Below are positions 7,244 through 13,440 of a stretch of DNA of 14,311 bases, in pieces. The stretch spans positions 1 through 14,311 of the forward strand of contig JAAFGU010000028.1 in assembly GCA_010365205.1 (NCBI GenBank). Direction: 5' to 3'. How positions within the stretch are numbered: position 1 is the first letter of the stretch; each line of letters begins with the position of its first letter. This DNA comes from Aromatoleum sp. Its GTDB lineage: Bacteria; Pseudomonadota; Gammaproteobacteria; Burkholderiales; Casimicrobiaceae. The position numbers were made by a program, and so were the translations under genes. Below the pieces are notes generated by a model. That model did not search any database. It worked only from the letters and a program-made list of their open reading frames with translations, and was not told the origin of the DNA.

Positions 7244-7398
7244 TCACCCACCTCCAGCCCAAAAAGACTGCGGGCGTCGATCCGCTGGCCATCGATTCCC
7301 AGCTCCCGCCCTCGTTGGCCACGTCGGCGGCCCGCGAGCCTCGCGTCGTTTTCGAGATTCTTAGGCTTGCGACCGAATGTGCGCCGCCGATTGAGTGA
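7240..7398 (+). CDS. Possible 52-residue small ORF or leader peptide
   Basis: An ATG placed 5 nt after GGGAG opens a 52-codon frame (MLTHLQPKKTAGVDPLAIDS, then QLPPSLATSAAREPRVVFEI and LRLATECAPPIE) ending at TGA 7396-7398. I recognise no family, signal peptide or membrane helix. The frame is the same as that of the downstream luxR-type gene, and no other in-frame stop lies between 7399 and the ATG at 7456. It could therefore be an upstream leader ORF, the 5' part of a formerly longer gene, or chance. Support is the ribosome site and the hairpin only. Confidence 0.35.
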   Translation: MLTHLQPKKTAGVDPLAIDSQLPPSLATSAAREPRVVFEILRLATECAPPIE

Positions 7399-7455
7399 AG
7401 CCGACCAAATCCGTCGCCGAGGAACGAGCAATCGAGTTGCAATTCCGTATCGATC

Positions 7456-8253
7456 ATGTTGAAGCCCCTTCGCCTCGGTCCTATCTGCGTCCAGCATACT
7501 GGCTTCCTGCCCGCCATGCTTTCGCCGCTTGTAGATGCGGCCGAGAAAGGCCTTGATCTAGTCCCCGCCTTGCTGTCGATCGTCCAGCATCTCGGATTCG
7601 ACAGCTTCATGTATGCGATCGCCAACTACCATTTGCGGCCCGACAATCAGGAGCGCATGTATGTCTTCACAACGCTTCCGGTGGAGTGGGTGATGCGGTA
7701 CGATCAACAGGCGTACGTCGAATGCGATCCACGAGTCCTGTATTCGTTCCAGAGCGCACTCCCGCTCGTCTGGGATCAGGCGAGCGAACGCGGTCGGAAT
7801 CCGCGCACGGATGTCTATCTGGAAGATGCGGCAGCAAATGGGGTGGGCAGCGGAATTGCGTTTTCGGTTTACGCCGGATTCCCCGCCCGAACGCTGGTCG
7901 CGTTGAATTCCGCGAACTATGCCATCGACGATGCCCGTCGCCAGCACATCATGAAGAATCTGGGCGACATCGTGCTCCTCGGACAGTTCTTCCACGAACT
8001 CTTCGTCAAGGGCGTCATCGAGAAAGGGATCGCGCCGCTTTCGCAGGGGGCGCCGCTTTCGGCGCGAGAACGGCAATGCCTTCAACTTGCGGCGAACGGT
8101 ATGACGAGCGCGGACATCGGCGGAAAGCTGGGAATTGCCGAACGCACGGTGAACTTCCATTTCAGCAACATGTTCAGCAAGCTCGGCGTGCTGAACCGGC
8201 ACGAGGCCATCGCCCGAGGAACGGCGCAGGGAATCGTCCGCCCGGGTGCCTAG
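7456..8253 (+). CDS. LuxR-family quorum-sensing-type regulator (no luxI seen)
   Basis: 265-residue regulator with an N-terminal autoinducer-binding domain and a C-terminal LuxR helix-turn-helix. Family-invariant ligand-pocket residues are present with the same spacing as TraR W57, Y61, D70, P71 and W85: here W78, Y82, D91, P92 and W106. The DNA-binding domain runs from about 199 to 262 (LSARERQCLQLAANGMTSAD, then IGGKLGIAERTVNFHFSNMF, SKLGVLNRHEAIA). It should bind an acyl-homoserine lactone or related signal and regulate promoters, but no synthase gene is in the window, so it may be a solo. The start is unsure: the ATG at 7456 has no clear ribosome site, and the ATG at 7516 gives a 245-residue protein closer to the family norm. 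The upstream leader is structured. Confidence 0.88.
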   Translation: MLKPLRLGPICVQHTGFLPAMLSPLVDAAEKGLDLVPALLSIVQHLGFDSFMYAIANYHLRPDNQERMYVFTTLPVEWVMRYDQQAYVECDPRVLYSFQSALPLVWDQASERGRNPRTDVYLEDAAANGVGSGIAFSVYAGFPARTLVALNSANYAIDDARRQHIMKNLGDIVLLGQFFHELFVKGVIEKGIAPLSQGAPLSARERQCLQLAANGMTSADIGGKLGIAERTVNFHFSNMFSKLGVLNRHEAIARGTAQGIVRPGA

Positions 8254-8408
8254 CGAATCAGCAGCAACGAGCTCTTGCTGTGCGTGAGCACCTTGTGTGC
8301 CTCGCTCCCGATCACCAGCGCTGAGACGCGGCGGCGGCCAGGCGACGCCATGCAGTTGCGCTCGCATTTCCTCTTCCGCGCTGTCGCGATGATCTCCTCG
8401 TAGGCGTC
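8250..8408 (-). pseudogene. C-terminal remnant of a universal stress protein (UspA family)
   Basis: The minus-strand frame ending at TAG 8252-8250 reads YEEIIATARKRKCERNCMAS, then PGRRRVSALVIGSEAHKVLT and HSKSSLLLIR. This matches the last 50 or so residues of a UspA-family protein, whose ATP-loop G-rich motif normally reads MASHGRRG...LGSxxxKVLTHSKxPVLLVR. Here the histidine of SHGRRG is proline and the beta strand before it is altered. The N-terminal two thirds of the domain is missing upstream. Its stop overlaps the luxR-type stop convergently. I regard it as a decayed fragment. Confidence 0.65.
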
Positions 8409-8787
8409 GTTCGAGAGAACAAACATATTCTCGTGCCGGCGCGTCACGCCGCGAACGCCGGTAGCCTTGTTGCGCCAGCATTGTTGCGTCAGCAGCACTC
8501 ATTGGCCCAACAGTTCGAATGGAGGTTGCCGCCGGCCTCTATCGACCAAGCGCCGGTCCTCCGGCAGCGACATGATGCACCGCTCGAAGTCGCGGTGAAA
8601 CGCGCGCCTGCCGGTGGAGCTTGCGAAGCGCCGTGCTTTCTTGAACGCCTTGTCAGGAAGCTGGTGACGCTTGCCGCTGATCGCGATCAACCCGTTACTT
8701 GGCGCCACTACGGGCTCCGGCGAGACTCCGGCCCGCCGCCGGCATGCGGGTCGCGGCGGGGTTCCACCTATAATGAAGGCGCCGCGA
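8409..8787. other. Unassigned stretch before the sensor kinase
   Basis: About 380 bp between the stress-protein remnant and the kinase. Open frames exist on both strands (for example a minus-strand frame ending at 8499 with RRAFHRDFERCIMSLPEDRR) but none resembles a family I know. Given the stress-protein fragment alongside, this may be decayed sequence. A perfect TATAAT occurs at 8769-8774 but has no matching -35. I see no other structured element. Confidence 0.4.
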
Positions 8788-10554
8788 ATGAACGCGCCAC
8801 GACCCGAGACCGCAACGGATATGGAACCGCGAACCGACGAGCGTACGTACCTAGGCGACCTGCCCGCGAACGGCGGCCCGGCCCGACCGACGCTGTCGGC
8901 CGGGCGGCTGCTCGCCATCTGCACCCCCAGCCTGGCGTTGATCGCGTCGGCCGCGGCCATGGCCATTACGGCGTGGTTAACCGGCTGGTATCGCACCGAG
9001 ATGCTGGTCGCCGCGCAGGTCACCGGAGCCGCGACCGGGCTGCTTGCCGTGTTTCTGCTTTACTGGCAAATCCACCAGCGACAGGCGGCGACCCGGGCGC
9101 TGCAAAGCGCTACGGCTCGCGTCAGCGACATCGTCGAATCCGCGATGGACCCGATCATCACGTTCGACACCACCCAGCGCGTTATCCTGTTCAACGCAGC
9201 GGCCGAGAAGGTCTTCGGCCGGCCGCGCGACGCGGTCCTCGGGCAGCCCGTGGACAAGCTCCTGCCGCAACGGTTCCCCGACATGCATGGCGAACAGATC
9301 GAGCGGTTCGGCCGGACCGGCGCGACGGCGCGTCGGATGGGCGGCCTGACCGTGCTGACCGGCCTGCGCGCCAACGGCGAAGAATTCCCGATCGAAGCCT
9401 CGATCTCCCAGCATCGCGAGGAGGGCCGAAATCTGTTCACGGTCATCCTTCGCGACATCAGCGAGCGCATCGAAGCCCAGAAGATGCTCGCGCGATCCGA
9501 GGCTCGCCTCCGCGGCATCGTCGATTCGGCGATGGACGCGATCATCACCGTCGATGACGCCCAGCACGTCGTGCTGTTCAACGCCGCCGCGGAAGCGATG
9601 TTCGGCTGCCCGCGAGACGAGGCGCTCGGCGCGCCGCTTGCGGGGTTCATTCCCGACCGGCTTCGTCGCATGCATGCCGAGCATGTGCGGCTCTTCGGCG
9701 AGACCGGCACGGCGTCGCGCCGGATGGGCGCGCAGCGCATCGTCACTGGGCTGCGCCGCGACGGCGGGGAGTTCCCGATCGACGCGTCGATTTCGCAGCT
9801 CGATGGATTCGGCGGCAAGTTCTACACGGTGATCCTGCGCGATGTTTCCGAGCGCGTCCGGGCCGACGAGGCGCTGCGGCGGTCGAAAGACGAGCTGCGC
9901 GAGATGGGCGCGGCGGCGCACGCCGCCAGGGAACAGGAAATGAGCCGCCTCGCCCGTGAGCTCCACGACGAGCTGGCGCAATCGCTGACGGCGCTGCAGA
10001 TGGACGTCGCGTGGTGCAAGGAACGAGTGCCTGACGGCCAGCCGGCGACCGTCGCGAAACTCGCCAGGATGGAAACGTTGCTGGACGAGACGGTCGCGGC
10101 GACGCGGCGCATCGCGGCGGACCTGCGCCCGCTGATGCTCGACGACCTGGGCCTCGTGCCCGCCGTCGAATGGCTGGTGGAAAGCTTCACCCAACGCAAC
10201 GGGATTCCGTGCGAGCTCGCCGTGAGCAGTGCGGAGCTGGAGTTGCCGAGCGCGCACGCGACTGCGGTATTCCGGATCGTCCAGGAATCGCTCGCGAACG
10301 TGGGCAAGCACGCGCGAGCCTCACGCGTGACGATCGCCATCGAGCGCAACGCCTCGGAACTGACGCTTAGCGTACGTGACAACGGTGGCGGATTCTCGTC
10401 GCAGCATCCGCGCAAGCCCAACTCGTACGGCCTGCTCGGCCTGCGCGAGCGCGCGTCGCTGCTCGGGGGCGAAGTCACCATCACGAGCGCTCCCGGTCAA
10501 GGCACGCACGTCGAAGTCCGGCTTCCGGTAGCGCCACTGGCGACGTGGTCATGA
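8788..10554 (+). CDS. Membrane sensor histidine kinase, PAS-PAS-HisKA_3-HATPase (NarX/DegS class)
   Basis: 588-residue kinase from the ATG at 8788, chosen because GAAGG lies 8 nt upstream; in-frame ATGs at 8671 and 8773 would add unconserved residues. Two membrane helices (about 41-63 and 72-95) leave a loop of fewer than 10 residues between them, so there is no periplasmic sensor domain. PAS1 (about 111-230) and PAS2 (about 240-360) are near-copies. HisKA_3 has the phospho-acceptor His393 in RLARELHDELAQSLTAL. The ATPase has the N-box at Asn504 (ESLANVGKH), DNGGGF at 531-536 and GLLGLRERASLLGG at 548-561. It should phosphorylate the regulator whose ATG overlaps its stop. Signal unknown; both PAS domains carry a histidine (167, 296) near where FixL binds heme, so oxygen or redox sensing is possible but unproven. 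Confidence 0.93.
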   Translation: MNAPRPETATDMEPRTDERTYLGDLPANGGPARPTLSAGRLLAICTPSLALIASAAAMAITAWLTGWYRTEMLVAAQVTGAATGLLAVFLLYWQIHQRQAATRALQSATARVSDIVESAMDPIITFDTTQRVILFNAAAEKVFGRPRDAVLGQPVDKLLPQRFPDMHGEQIERFGRTGATARRMGGLTVLTGLRANGEEFPIEASISQHREEGRNLFTVILRDISERIEAQKMLARSEARLRGIVDSAMDAIITVDDAQHVVLFNAAAEAMFGCPRDEALGAPLAGFIPDRLRRMHAEHVRLFGETGTASRRMGAQRIVTGLRRDGGEFPIDASISQLDGFGGKFYTVILRDVSERVRADEALRRSKDELREMGAAAHAAREQEMSRLARELHDELAQSLTALQMDVAWCKERVPDGQPATVAKLARMETLLDETVAATRRIAADLRPLMLDDLGLVPAVEWLVESFTQRNGIPCELAVSSAELELPSAHATAVFRIVQESLANVGKHARASRVTIAIERNASELTLSVRDNGGGFSSQHPRKPNSYGLLGLRERASLLGGEVTITSAPGQGTHVEVRLPVAPLATWS

Positions 10555-11201
10555 TCCGCATCGTCATCGCCGACGATCACACCATCGTGCGCGAGGGGCT
10601 CAAGCAACTTCTTTCAGCGGCGAGCGACCTCCAGGTCGTGGGCGAGGCGCGCGACGGCCACGAAACGCTGAAGATTGTCCGTGAAAGCGACTTTGACGTG
10701 CTGCTGCTCGACATGTCGATGCCGGGCAAAGGCGGGACGGAACTGATCAAACAGGTGAAGAGCGAAAAATCAAAGCTGCGCATTCTCGTGCTCAGCATGC
10801 ACGCGGAGCATCAGTACGCGGTCCGCGCCATCAAGTCCGGCGCGTCCGGTTACCTGACCAAGGATAGCGCGTCGACGCAGCTCGTATCGGCGATCCGCAA
10901 GGTCGCCGGCGGCGGTGCATTCATCAGCGCCGAGGTCGCCGAGCAGCTCGCGCACTCCGCCATGCCGCACGCCGAGGGACCGCCGCACGCGTCGCTCTCC
11001 GACCGCGAGTATCAGATATTCCAGCTGCTCGTCTCCGGGAAGTCGGTGTCCGGCATCGCCGAGGATCTGAATCTATCGGTCAAGACGGTCAGCACACACA
11101 AGGCGCGCCTCCTGGAGAAGATGGGGCTCGCCAACCAGACCGAGCTCGTCCATTACGCGATAAAGCACCGCCTCGTCGACGCCTCGGCCAATCCCGGCTG
11201 A
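10551..11201 (+). CDS. NarL/FixJ-family response regulator
   Basis: 216-residue regulator with a receiver domain (acidic pair Asp8/Asp9, phospho-acceptor Asp54 in VLLLDMSMPGKGG, Ser in ILVLSMH, and Lys in GYLTKDSAS) and a C-terminal LuxR-type helix-turn-helix (SDREYQIFQLLVSGKSVSGI, then AEDLNLSVKTVSTHKARLLE). The ATG overlaps the kinase stop as ATGA, so the two are translationally coupled and almost certainly a cognate pair. Starting at the GTG 6 nt earlier would add only two residues. Targets are not shown by the sequence. The downstream spacer carries two direct repeats that could be its sites. It resembles NarL/UhpA-type regulators but I would not name it NarL. Confidence 0.94.
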   Translation: MIRIVIADDHTIVREGLKQLLSAASDLQVVGEARDGHETLKIVRESDFDVLLLDMSMPGKGGTELIKQVKSEKSKLRILVLSMHAEHQYAVRAIKSGASGYLTKDSASTQLVSAIRKVAGGGAFISAEVAEQLAHSAMPHAEGPPHASLSDREYQIFQLLVSGKSVSGIAEDLNLSVKTVSTHKARLLEKMGLANQTELVHYAIKHRLVDASANPG

Positions 11202-11217
11202 ATGGCGCGGCCGCGGA

Positions 11218-11256
11218 TAGGATTCGTCCTACCCGCCCTCGGGCCGCGTCCTACCC
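11218..11256 (+). repeat. UUCG-loop hairpin and 22-bp-phased direct repeats after the response regulator
   Basis: TAGGA-TTCG-TCCTA (11218-11231) is a perfect 5-bp hairpin with a UUCG tetraloop. Its right half belongs to CGTCCTACCC (11225-11234), repeated exactly at 11247-11256. The repeat start-to-start distance is 22 bp, about two helical turns, so a dimeric regulator could bind both on one face. They lie about 80-110 bp upstream of the lone receiver gene. A weak terminator is the alternative reading of the hairpin. Confidence 0.4.
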
Positions 11257-11336
11257 TGCGCTTCGGATGGGCTCCGACAGTCGCAATCAGCGACCGCCGA
11301 TGGTGACGCACGCGGCGGCTGCGGATACTGCGAGTC

Positions 11337-11723
11337 ATGGAACCATGCAGCTGCAGCAGAGTATTCATCGTCGAAGATTCCGCGTCGATCCGCAGCCGCC
11401 TGGTCGATCTCCTCGGTGAAATCGACGGCGTATGCGTGGTCGGCGAAGCAGAAACGCCGGGCGACGCCATCACCGGGATACAGCAAACACAGCCGCACTG
11501 CGTGGTCCTCGACTATCAGCTGATCGGCGGCACCGGCGTCGATGTTTTGCGTGCGGTGCGTCCCGCCTCGCCGGAAATCGCGTTCGTCGTGCTGACCAAC
11601 CACCCGAATGCGCAGTACCGCCGGATATGCATGGAAGCGGGCGCCGACTGGTTCCTCGACAAGAGCACCGAGTTTGGCAAGATCAAGGAAGTGGTTGCCA
11701 AATGCATCCTGACGCGCAATTGA
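11337..11723 (+). CDS. Stand-alone receiver-domain protein (CheY-like)
   Basis: 128-residue protein made of a receiver domain only. It has the acidic residues Glu13/Asp14, phospho-acceptor Asp59 (CVVLDYQLIGGTG), Thr in FVVLTNHP and Lys in WFLDKSTEF, so phosphorylation should be possible. There is no output domain after residue about 120. The N-terminus has two cysteines (MEPCSCSR) and the protein has others (Cys33, Cys55, and one in RRICMEAG). It sits between the NarL-type pair and fnr, 41 nt before the fnr ATG, and probably shares a transcript with fnr. It may act as a phosphate sink or protein-binding adaptor for the PAS kinase. Its partner is not determined by sequence. Confidence 0.85.
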   Translation: MEPCSCSRVFIVEDSASIRSRLVDLLGEIDGVCVVGEAETPGDAITGIQQTQPHCVVLDYQLIGGTGVDVLRAVRPASPEIAFVVLTNHPNAQYRRICMEAGADWFLDKSTEFGKIKEVVAKCILTRN

Positions 11724-11764
11724 CGCGACCAGTCATTAGCATTCCCAGCGACGAGGAGGACGAA

Positions 11765-12553
11765 ATGCAAGTTGCCGTCATGCTGCAGACCGCCAGACCC
11801 TGTCAAGACTTTGCGACGCCGCAGCCGAGGACGGTACTGCTCGACGTCAAACGGGTCCAGGTGACGTGCCAGACGTGCAAGCTGCAGAACCTCTGCCTCT
11901 CGGAAGGCCTCGACGCGGAGGCCAAGTCCCACATCGACGAGCTCGTGACCGCCCGAATCCGACTGCGGAAAGGCGACACGCTGTTTCGCACGGGGATCCC
12001 CTTCACGTCCCTGTACGCGATCCGCTCCGGCTCGTGCAAGACCGTGTCGCTGTCGGAGAACGGGCACGATCAGGTTGCCGGCTACCACATGCCCGGTGAG
12101 ATTATCGGCACCGACGGCGTCGGCACCGACGCTCACGCCTGCCAGGCGGTTGCGCTCGAAGATACGGAGGTCTGCGTGCTGCCCTTCGAGCGCCTCGCGG
12201 CGTTGAGTCGGCAAAACCGCCAAGTCCAGCACAATCTGCACCGGCTGCTGTCGCGGGAAATTGCCCGCGAACGCGTCCTGATGCTGCTGCTGGGGACCAT
12301 GCACGCCGAGCAGCGACTGGCCGTGTTCCTGCTGGACTTGTCGCAGCGCTACCAGGTGCTTGGCTATTCGTCATGCGAATTCGTGCTGCGGATGACGCGC
12401 GAAGAAATCGGCAGTTACCTGGGACTGACACTGGAGACCGTGAGCAGGGTGTTCTCGCGCTTTCAGCGCGAAGGTCTGGTCCAGGTTCAGGGACGCGTCG
12501 TGAAGTTGCTAGACCGGGCTTCGGTAAAGCGTCTGGTCGACTCCTCCGACTAG
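11765..12553 (+). CDS. fnr: FNR-type oxygen-sensing transcriptional regulator
   Basis: 262-residue Crp/Fnr regulator. The ATG at 11765 follows a strong ribosome site, GAGGAGGA at 11753-11760. The N-terminal Cys35, Cys38 and Cys44 (VTCQTCKLQNLCL) and Cys137 (EVCVLPFE) match the four ligands of the oxygen-labile [4Fe-4S] cluster of E. coli FNR (20, 23, 29, 122). The cyclic-nucleotide-like fold spans about 45-160. The helix-turn-helix (MTREEIGSYLGLTLETVSR) has Glu224, Ser227 and Arg228, the residues that read TTGAT-N4-ATCAA. It should activate anaerobic genes when the cluster is intact. It follows the receiver gene by 41 nt; an FNR-type site precedes the next gene. It could equally be called Anr. 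Confidence 0.94.
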   Translation: MQVAVMLQTARPCQDFATPQPRTVLLDVKRVQVTCQTCKLQNLCLSEGLDAEAKSHIDELVTARIRLRKGDTLFRTGIPFTSLYAIRSGSCKTVSLSENGHDQVAGYHMPGEIIGTDGVGTDAHACQAVALEDTEVCVLPFERLAALSRQNRQVQHNLHRLLSREIARERVLMLLLGTMHAEQRLAVFLLDLSQRYQVLGYSSCEFVLRMTREEIGSYLGLTLETVSRVFSRFQREGLVQVQGRVVKLLDRASVKRLVDSSD

Positions 12554-12716
12554 CAGGACGGTCGTCTTCGCGACAGCCCGCAAAGCGCCGTCACGATCCC
12601 GCCGACCGCACAAGGCGGCCAGCGTTTCAGCGGCGGCGCTCGCAATGTCCGGCGCGCGATGTGCAGAGGACGTTGCGTTGCCGAAATGCTACTGTCGACA
12701 TCGCCGGCCGTCGGCT

Positions 12717-12730
12717 TTGACGTGCGTCAA
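12717..12730 (+). promoter_or_regulatory. FNR-type binding site upstream of the tetraheme cytochrome
   Basis: TTGAC-GTGC-GTCAA is a perfect 5+5 palindrome with a 4-bp spacer. It differs from the FNR consensus TTGAT-N4-ATCAA by one symmetrical base in each half. Its centre (12723.5) is 32 bp from the centre of the -10-like TATGGT at 12753-12758, which equals a class II position at -41.5. The natural regulator is the FNR encoded upstream, though a Dnr-type protein could also bind. Confidence 0.72.
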
Positions 12731-12752
12731 GGGCGGGCGGGAAGCGCCGTCG

Positions 12753-12758
12753 TATGGT
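12753..12758 (+). promoter_or_regulatory. Predicted -10 hexamer of the FNR-dependent cytochrome promoter
   Basis: TATGGT matches four of six consensus bases and lies where an FNR class II promoter would place its -10. The predicted transcript start is near 12765, leaving a leader of about 28 nt with AAGGGA at 12781-12786 as ribosome site. Confidence 0.5.
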
Positions 12759-12792
12759 GACGAATCGACGATGCCGCCCGAAGGGAAAAACG

Positions 12793-13395
12793 ATGGCGAT
12801 GGAACAGCAGCAGAACGTACCGAGTCGAGGCGGTTGTTTTTCCAGATTCTGGAAGCGCCTTTCGACACCGAGTGCGCGGTGGTCCGTGCTCGCGCTCGTC
12901 GTCGTCGGACTTCTGATCGGCGCCAGCGGCGTCATCGGGACGCAGGTCATTGTGGGGGCGACCGGCACGAACGAATTCTGCGGCGGCACCTGCCATTCGA
13001 TGCAATGGGTCGCTCAGGAATACAGGCAAAGCGGGCATTACGCCAACCGCACCGGCTTCCGCGCCAGCTGTCACGACTGCCACATCCCGAACGGCTATCC
13101 AAAACTGCTCTGGTACAAGGCGCAGGCTGGCATTCGCGACGCGGTCCAGGAGGCGCGCGGCGTCATTTCCACCGAGGAAAGGTTCAAGAAAGAACGGCTG
13201 CGCATGGCCAGATTGGTGTGGGCGGAATTCAAGGAAAACAATTCCGTGAACTGTCAGCATTGCCACCAGTTCAATGACGACGTGGTAGCCAAACAGAAAG
13301 AGTTCGTGCGGCCGATGCACCAACAATTTCTTGCCAATACGGCGACGTGCATCGACTGTCACAAGGGCGTTGCTCATACCGCGCCCGATGAATGA
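12793..13395 (+). CDS. NapC/NirT-family membrane-anchored tetraheme cytochrome c
   Basis: 200-residue quinol dehydrogenase-type cytochrome. A short cytoplasmic N-terminus leads to one membrane helix (about 30-54), then a periplasmic domain with four heme-attachment sites: residues 63-68 (CGGTCH), 93-97 (CHDCH), 154-158 (CQHCH) and 186-190 (CIDCH). The first is CX3CH rather than CX2CH, followed by Ser-Met as in the family's CxxCHxM. Such proteins pass electrons from the quinol pool to periplasmic reductases (nitrate, nitrite, TMAO and others); no partner reductase is in the window. I chose the ATG at 12793 because AAGGGA lies 6 nt upstream; the ATG at 12754 would fall inside the predicted promoter. 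Expression is likely FNR-dependent. Confidence 0.93.
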   Translation: MAMEQQQNVPSRGGCFSRFWKRLSTPSARWSVLALVVVGLLIGASGVIGTQVIVGATGTNEFCGGTCHSMQWVAQEYRQSGHYANRTGFRASCHDCHIPNGYPKLLWYKAQAGIRDAVQEARGVISTEERFKKERLRMARLVWAEFKENNSVNCQHCHQFNDDVVAKQKEFVRPMHQQFLANTATCIDCHKGVAHTAPDE

Positions 13396-13410
13396 CCGCT
13401 CGAGAGGCGA

Positions 13411-13428
13411 TGCGCACCCGATTGCGCA
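13411..13428. terminator. Possible bidirectional hairpin between convergent genes
   Basis: TGCGCA-CCCGAT-TGCGCA: both arms are the self-complementary hexamer, so a 6-bp stem forms on either strand. It lies between the cytochrome stop and the hemerythrin-like stop, a spacer of about 45 bp. No T-run follows closely, so it is only a candidate. Confidence 0.35.
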
Positions 13429-13440
13429 CGCTTGGTACTT

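Noticed and set aside
8769..8774. Perfect TATAAT as promoter of the sensor kinase
   Set aside because: It would start transcription about 7 nt before the preferred ATG, leaving no room for the GAAGG ribosome site, and no -35 lies upstream. A start at 8821 would rescue it, so it is not fully excluded.
8977..10311. 444-codon minus-strand frame opposite the kinase
   Set aside because: The plus strand encodes a complete kinase; the minus frame repeats itself only because the PAS domains are duplicated.
11230..11258. NarL heptamers (TACYYMT) in the repeats upstream of the receiver gene
   Set aside because: TACCCGC and TACCCTG match only the first five positions and fail at the sixth and seventh; the arrangement is not the 7-2-7 inverted pair.
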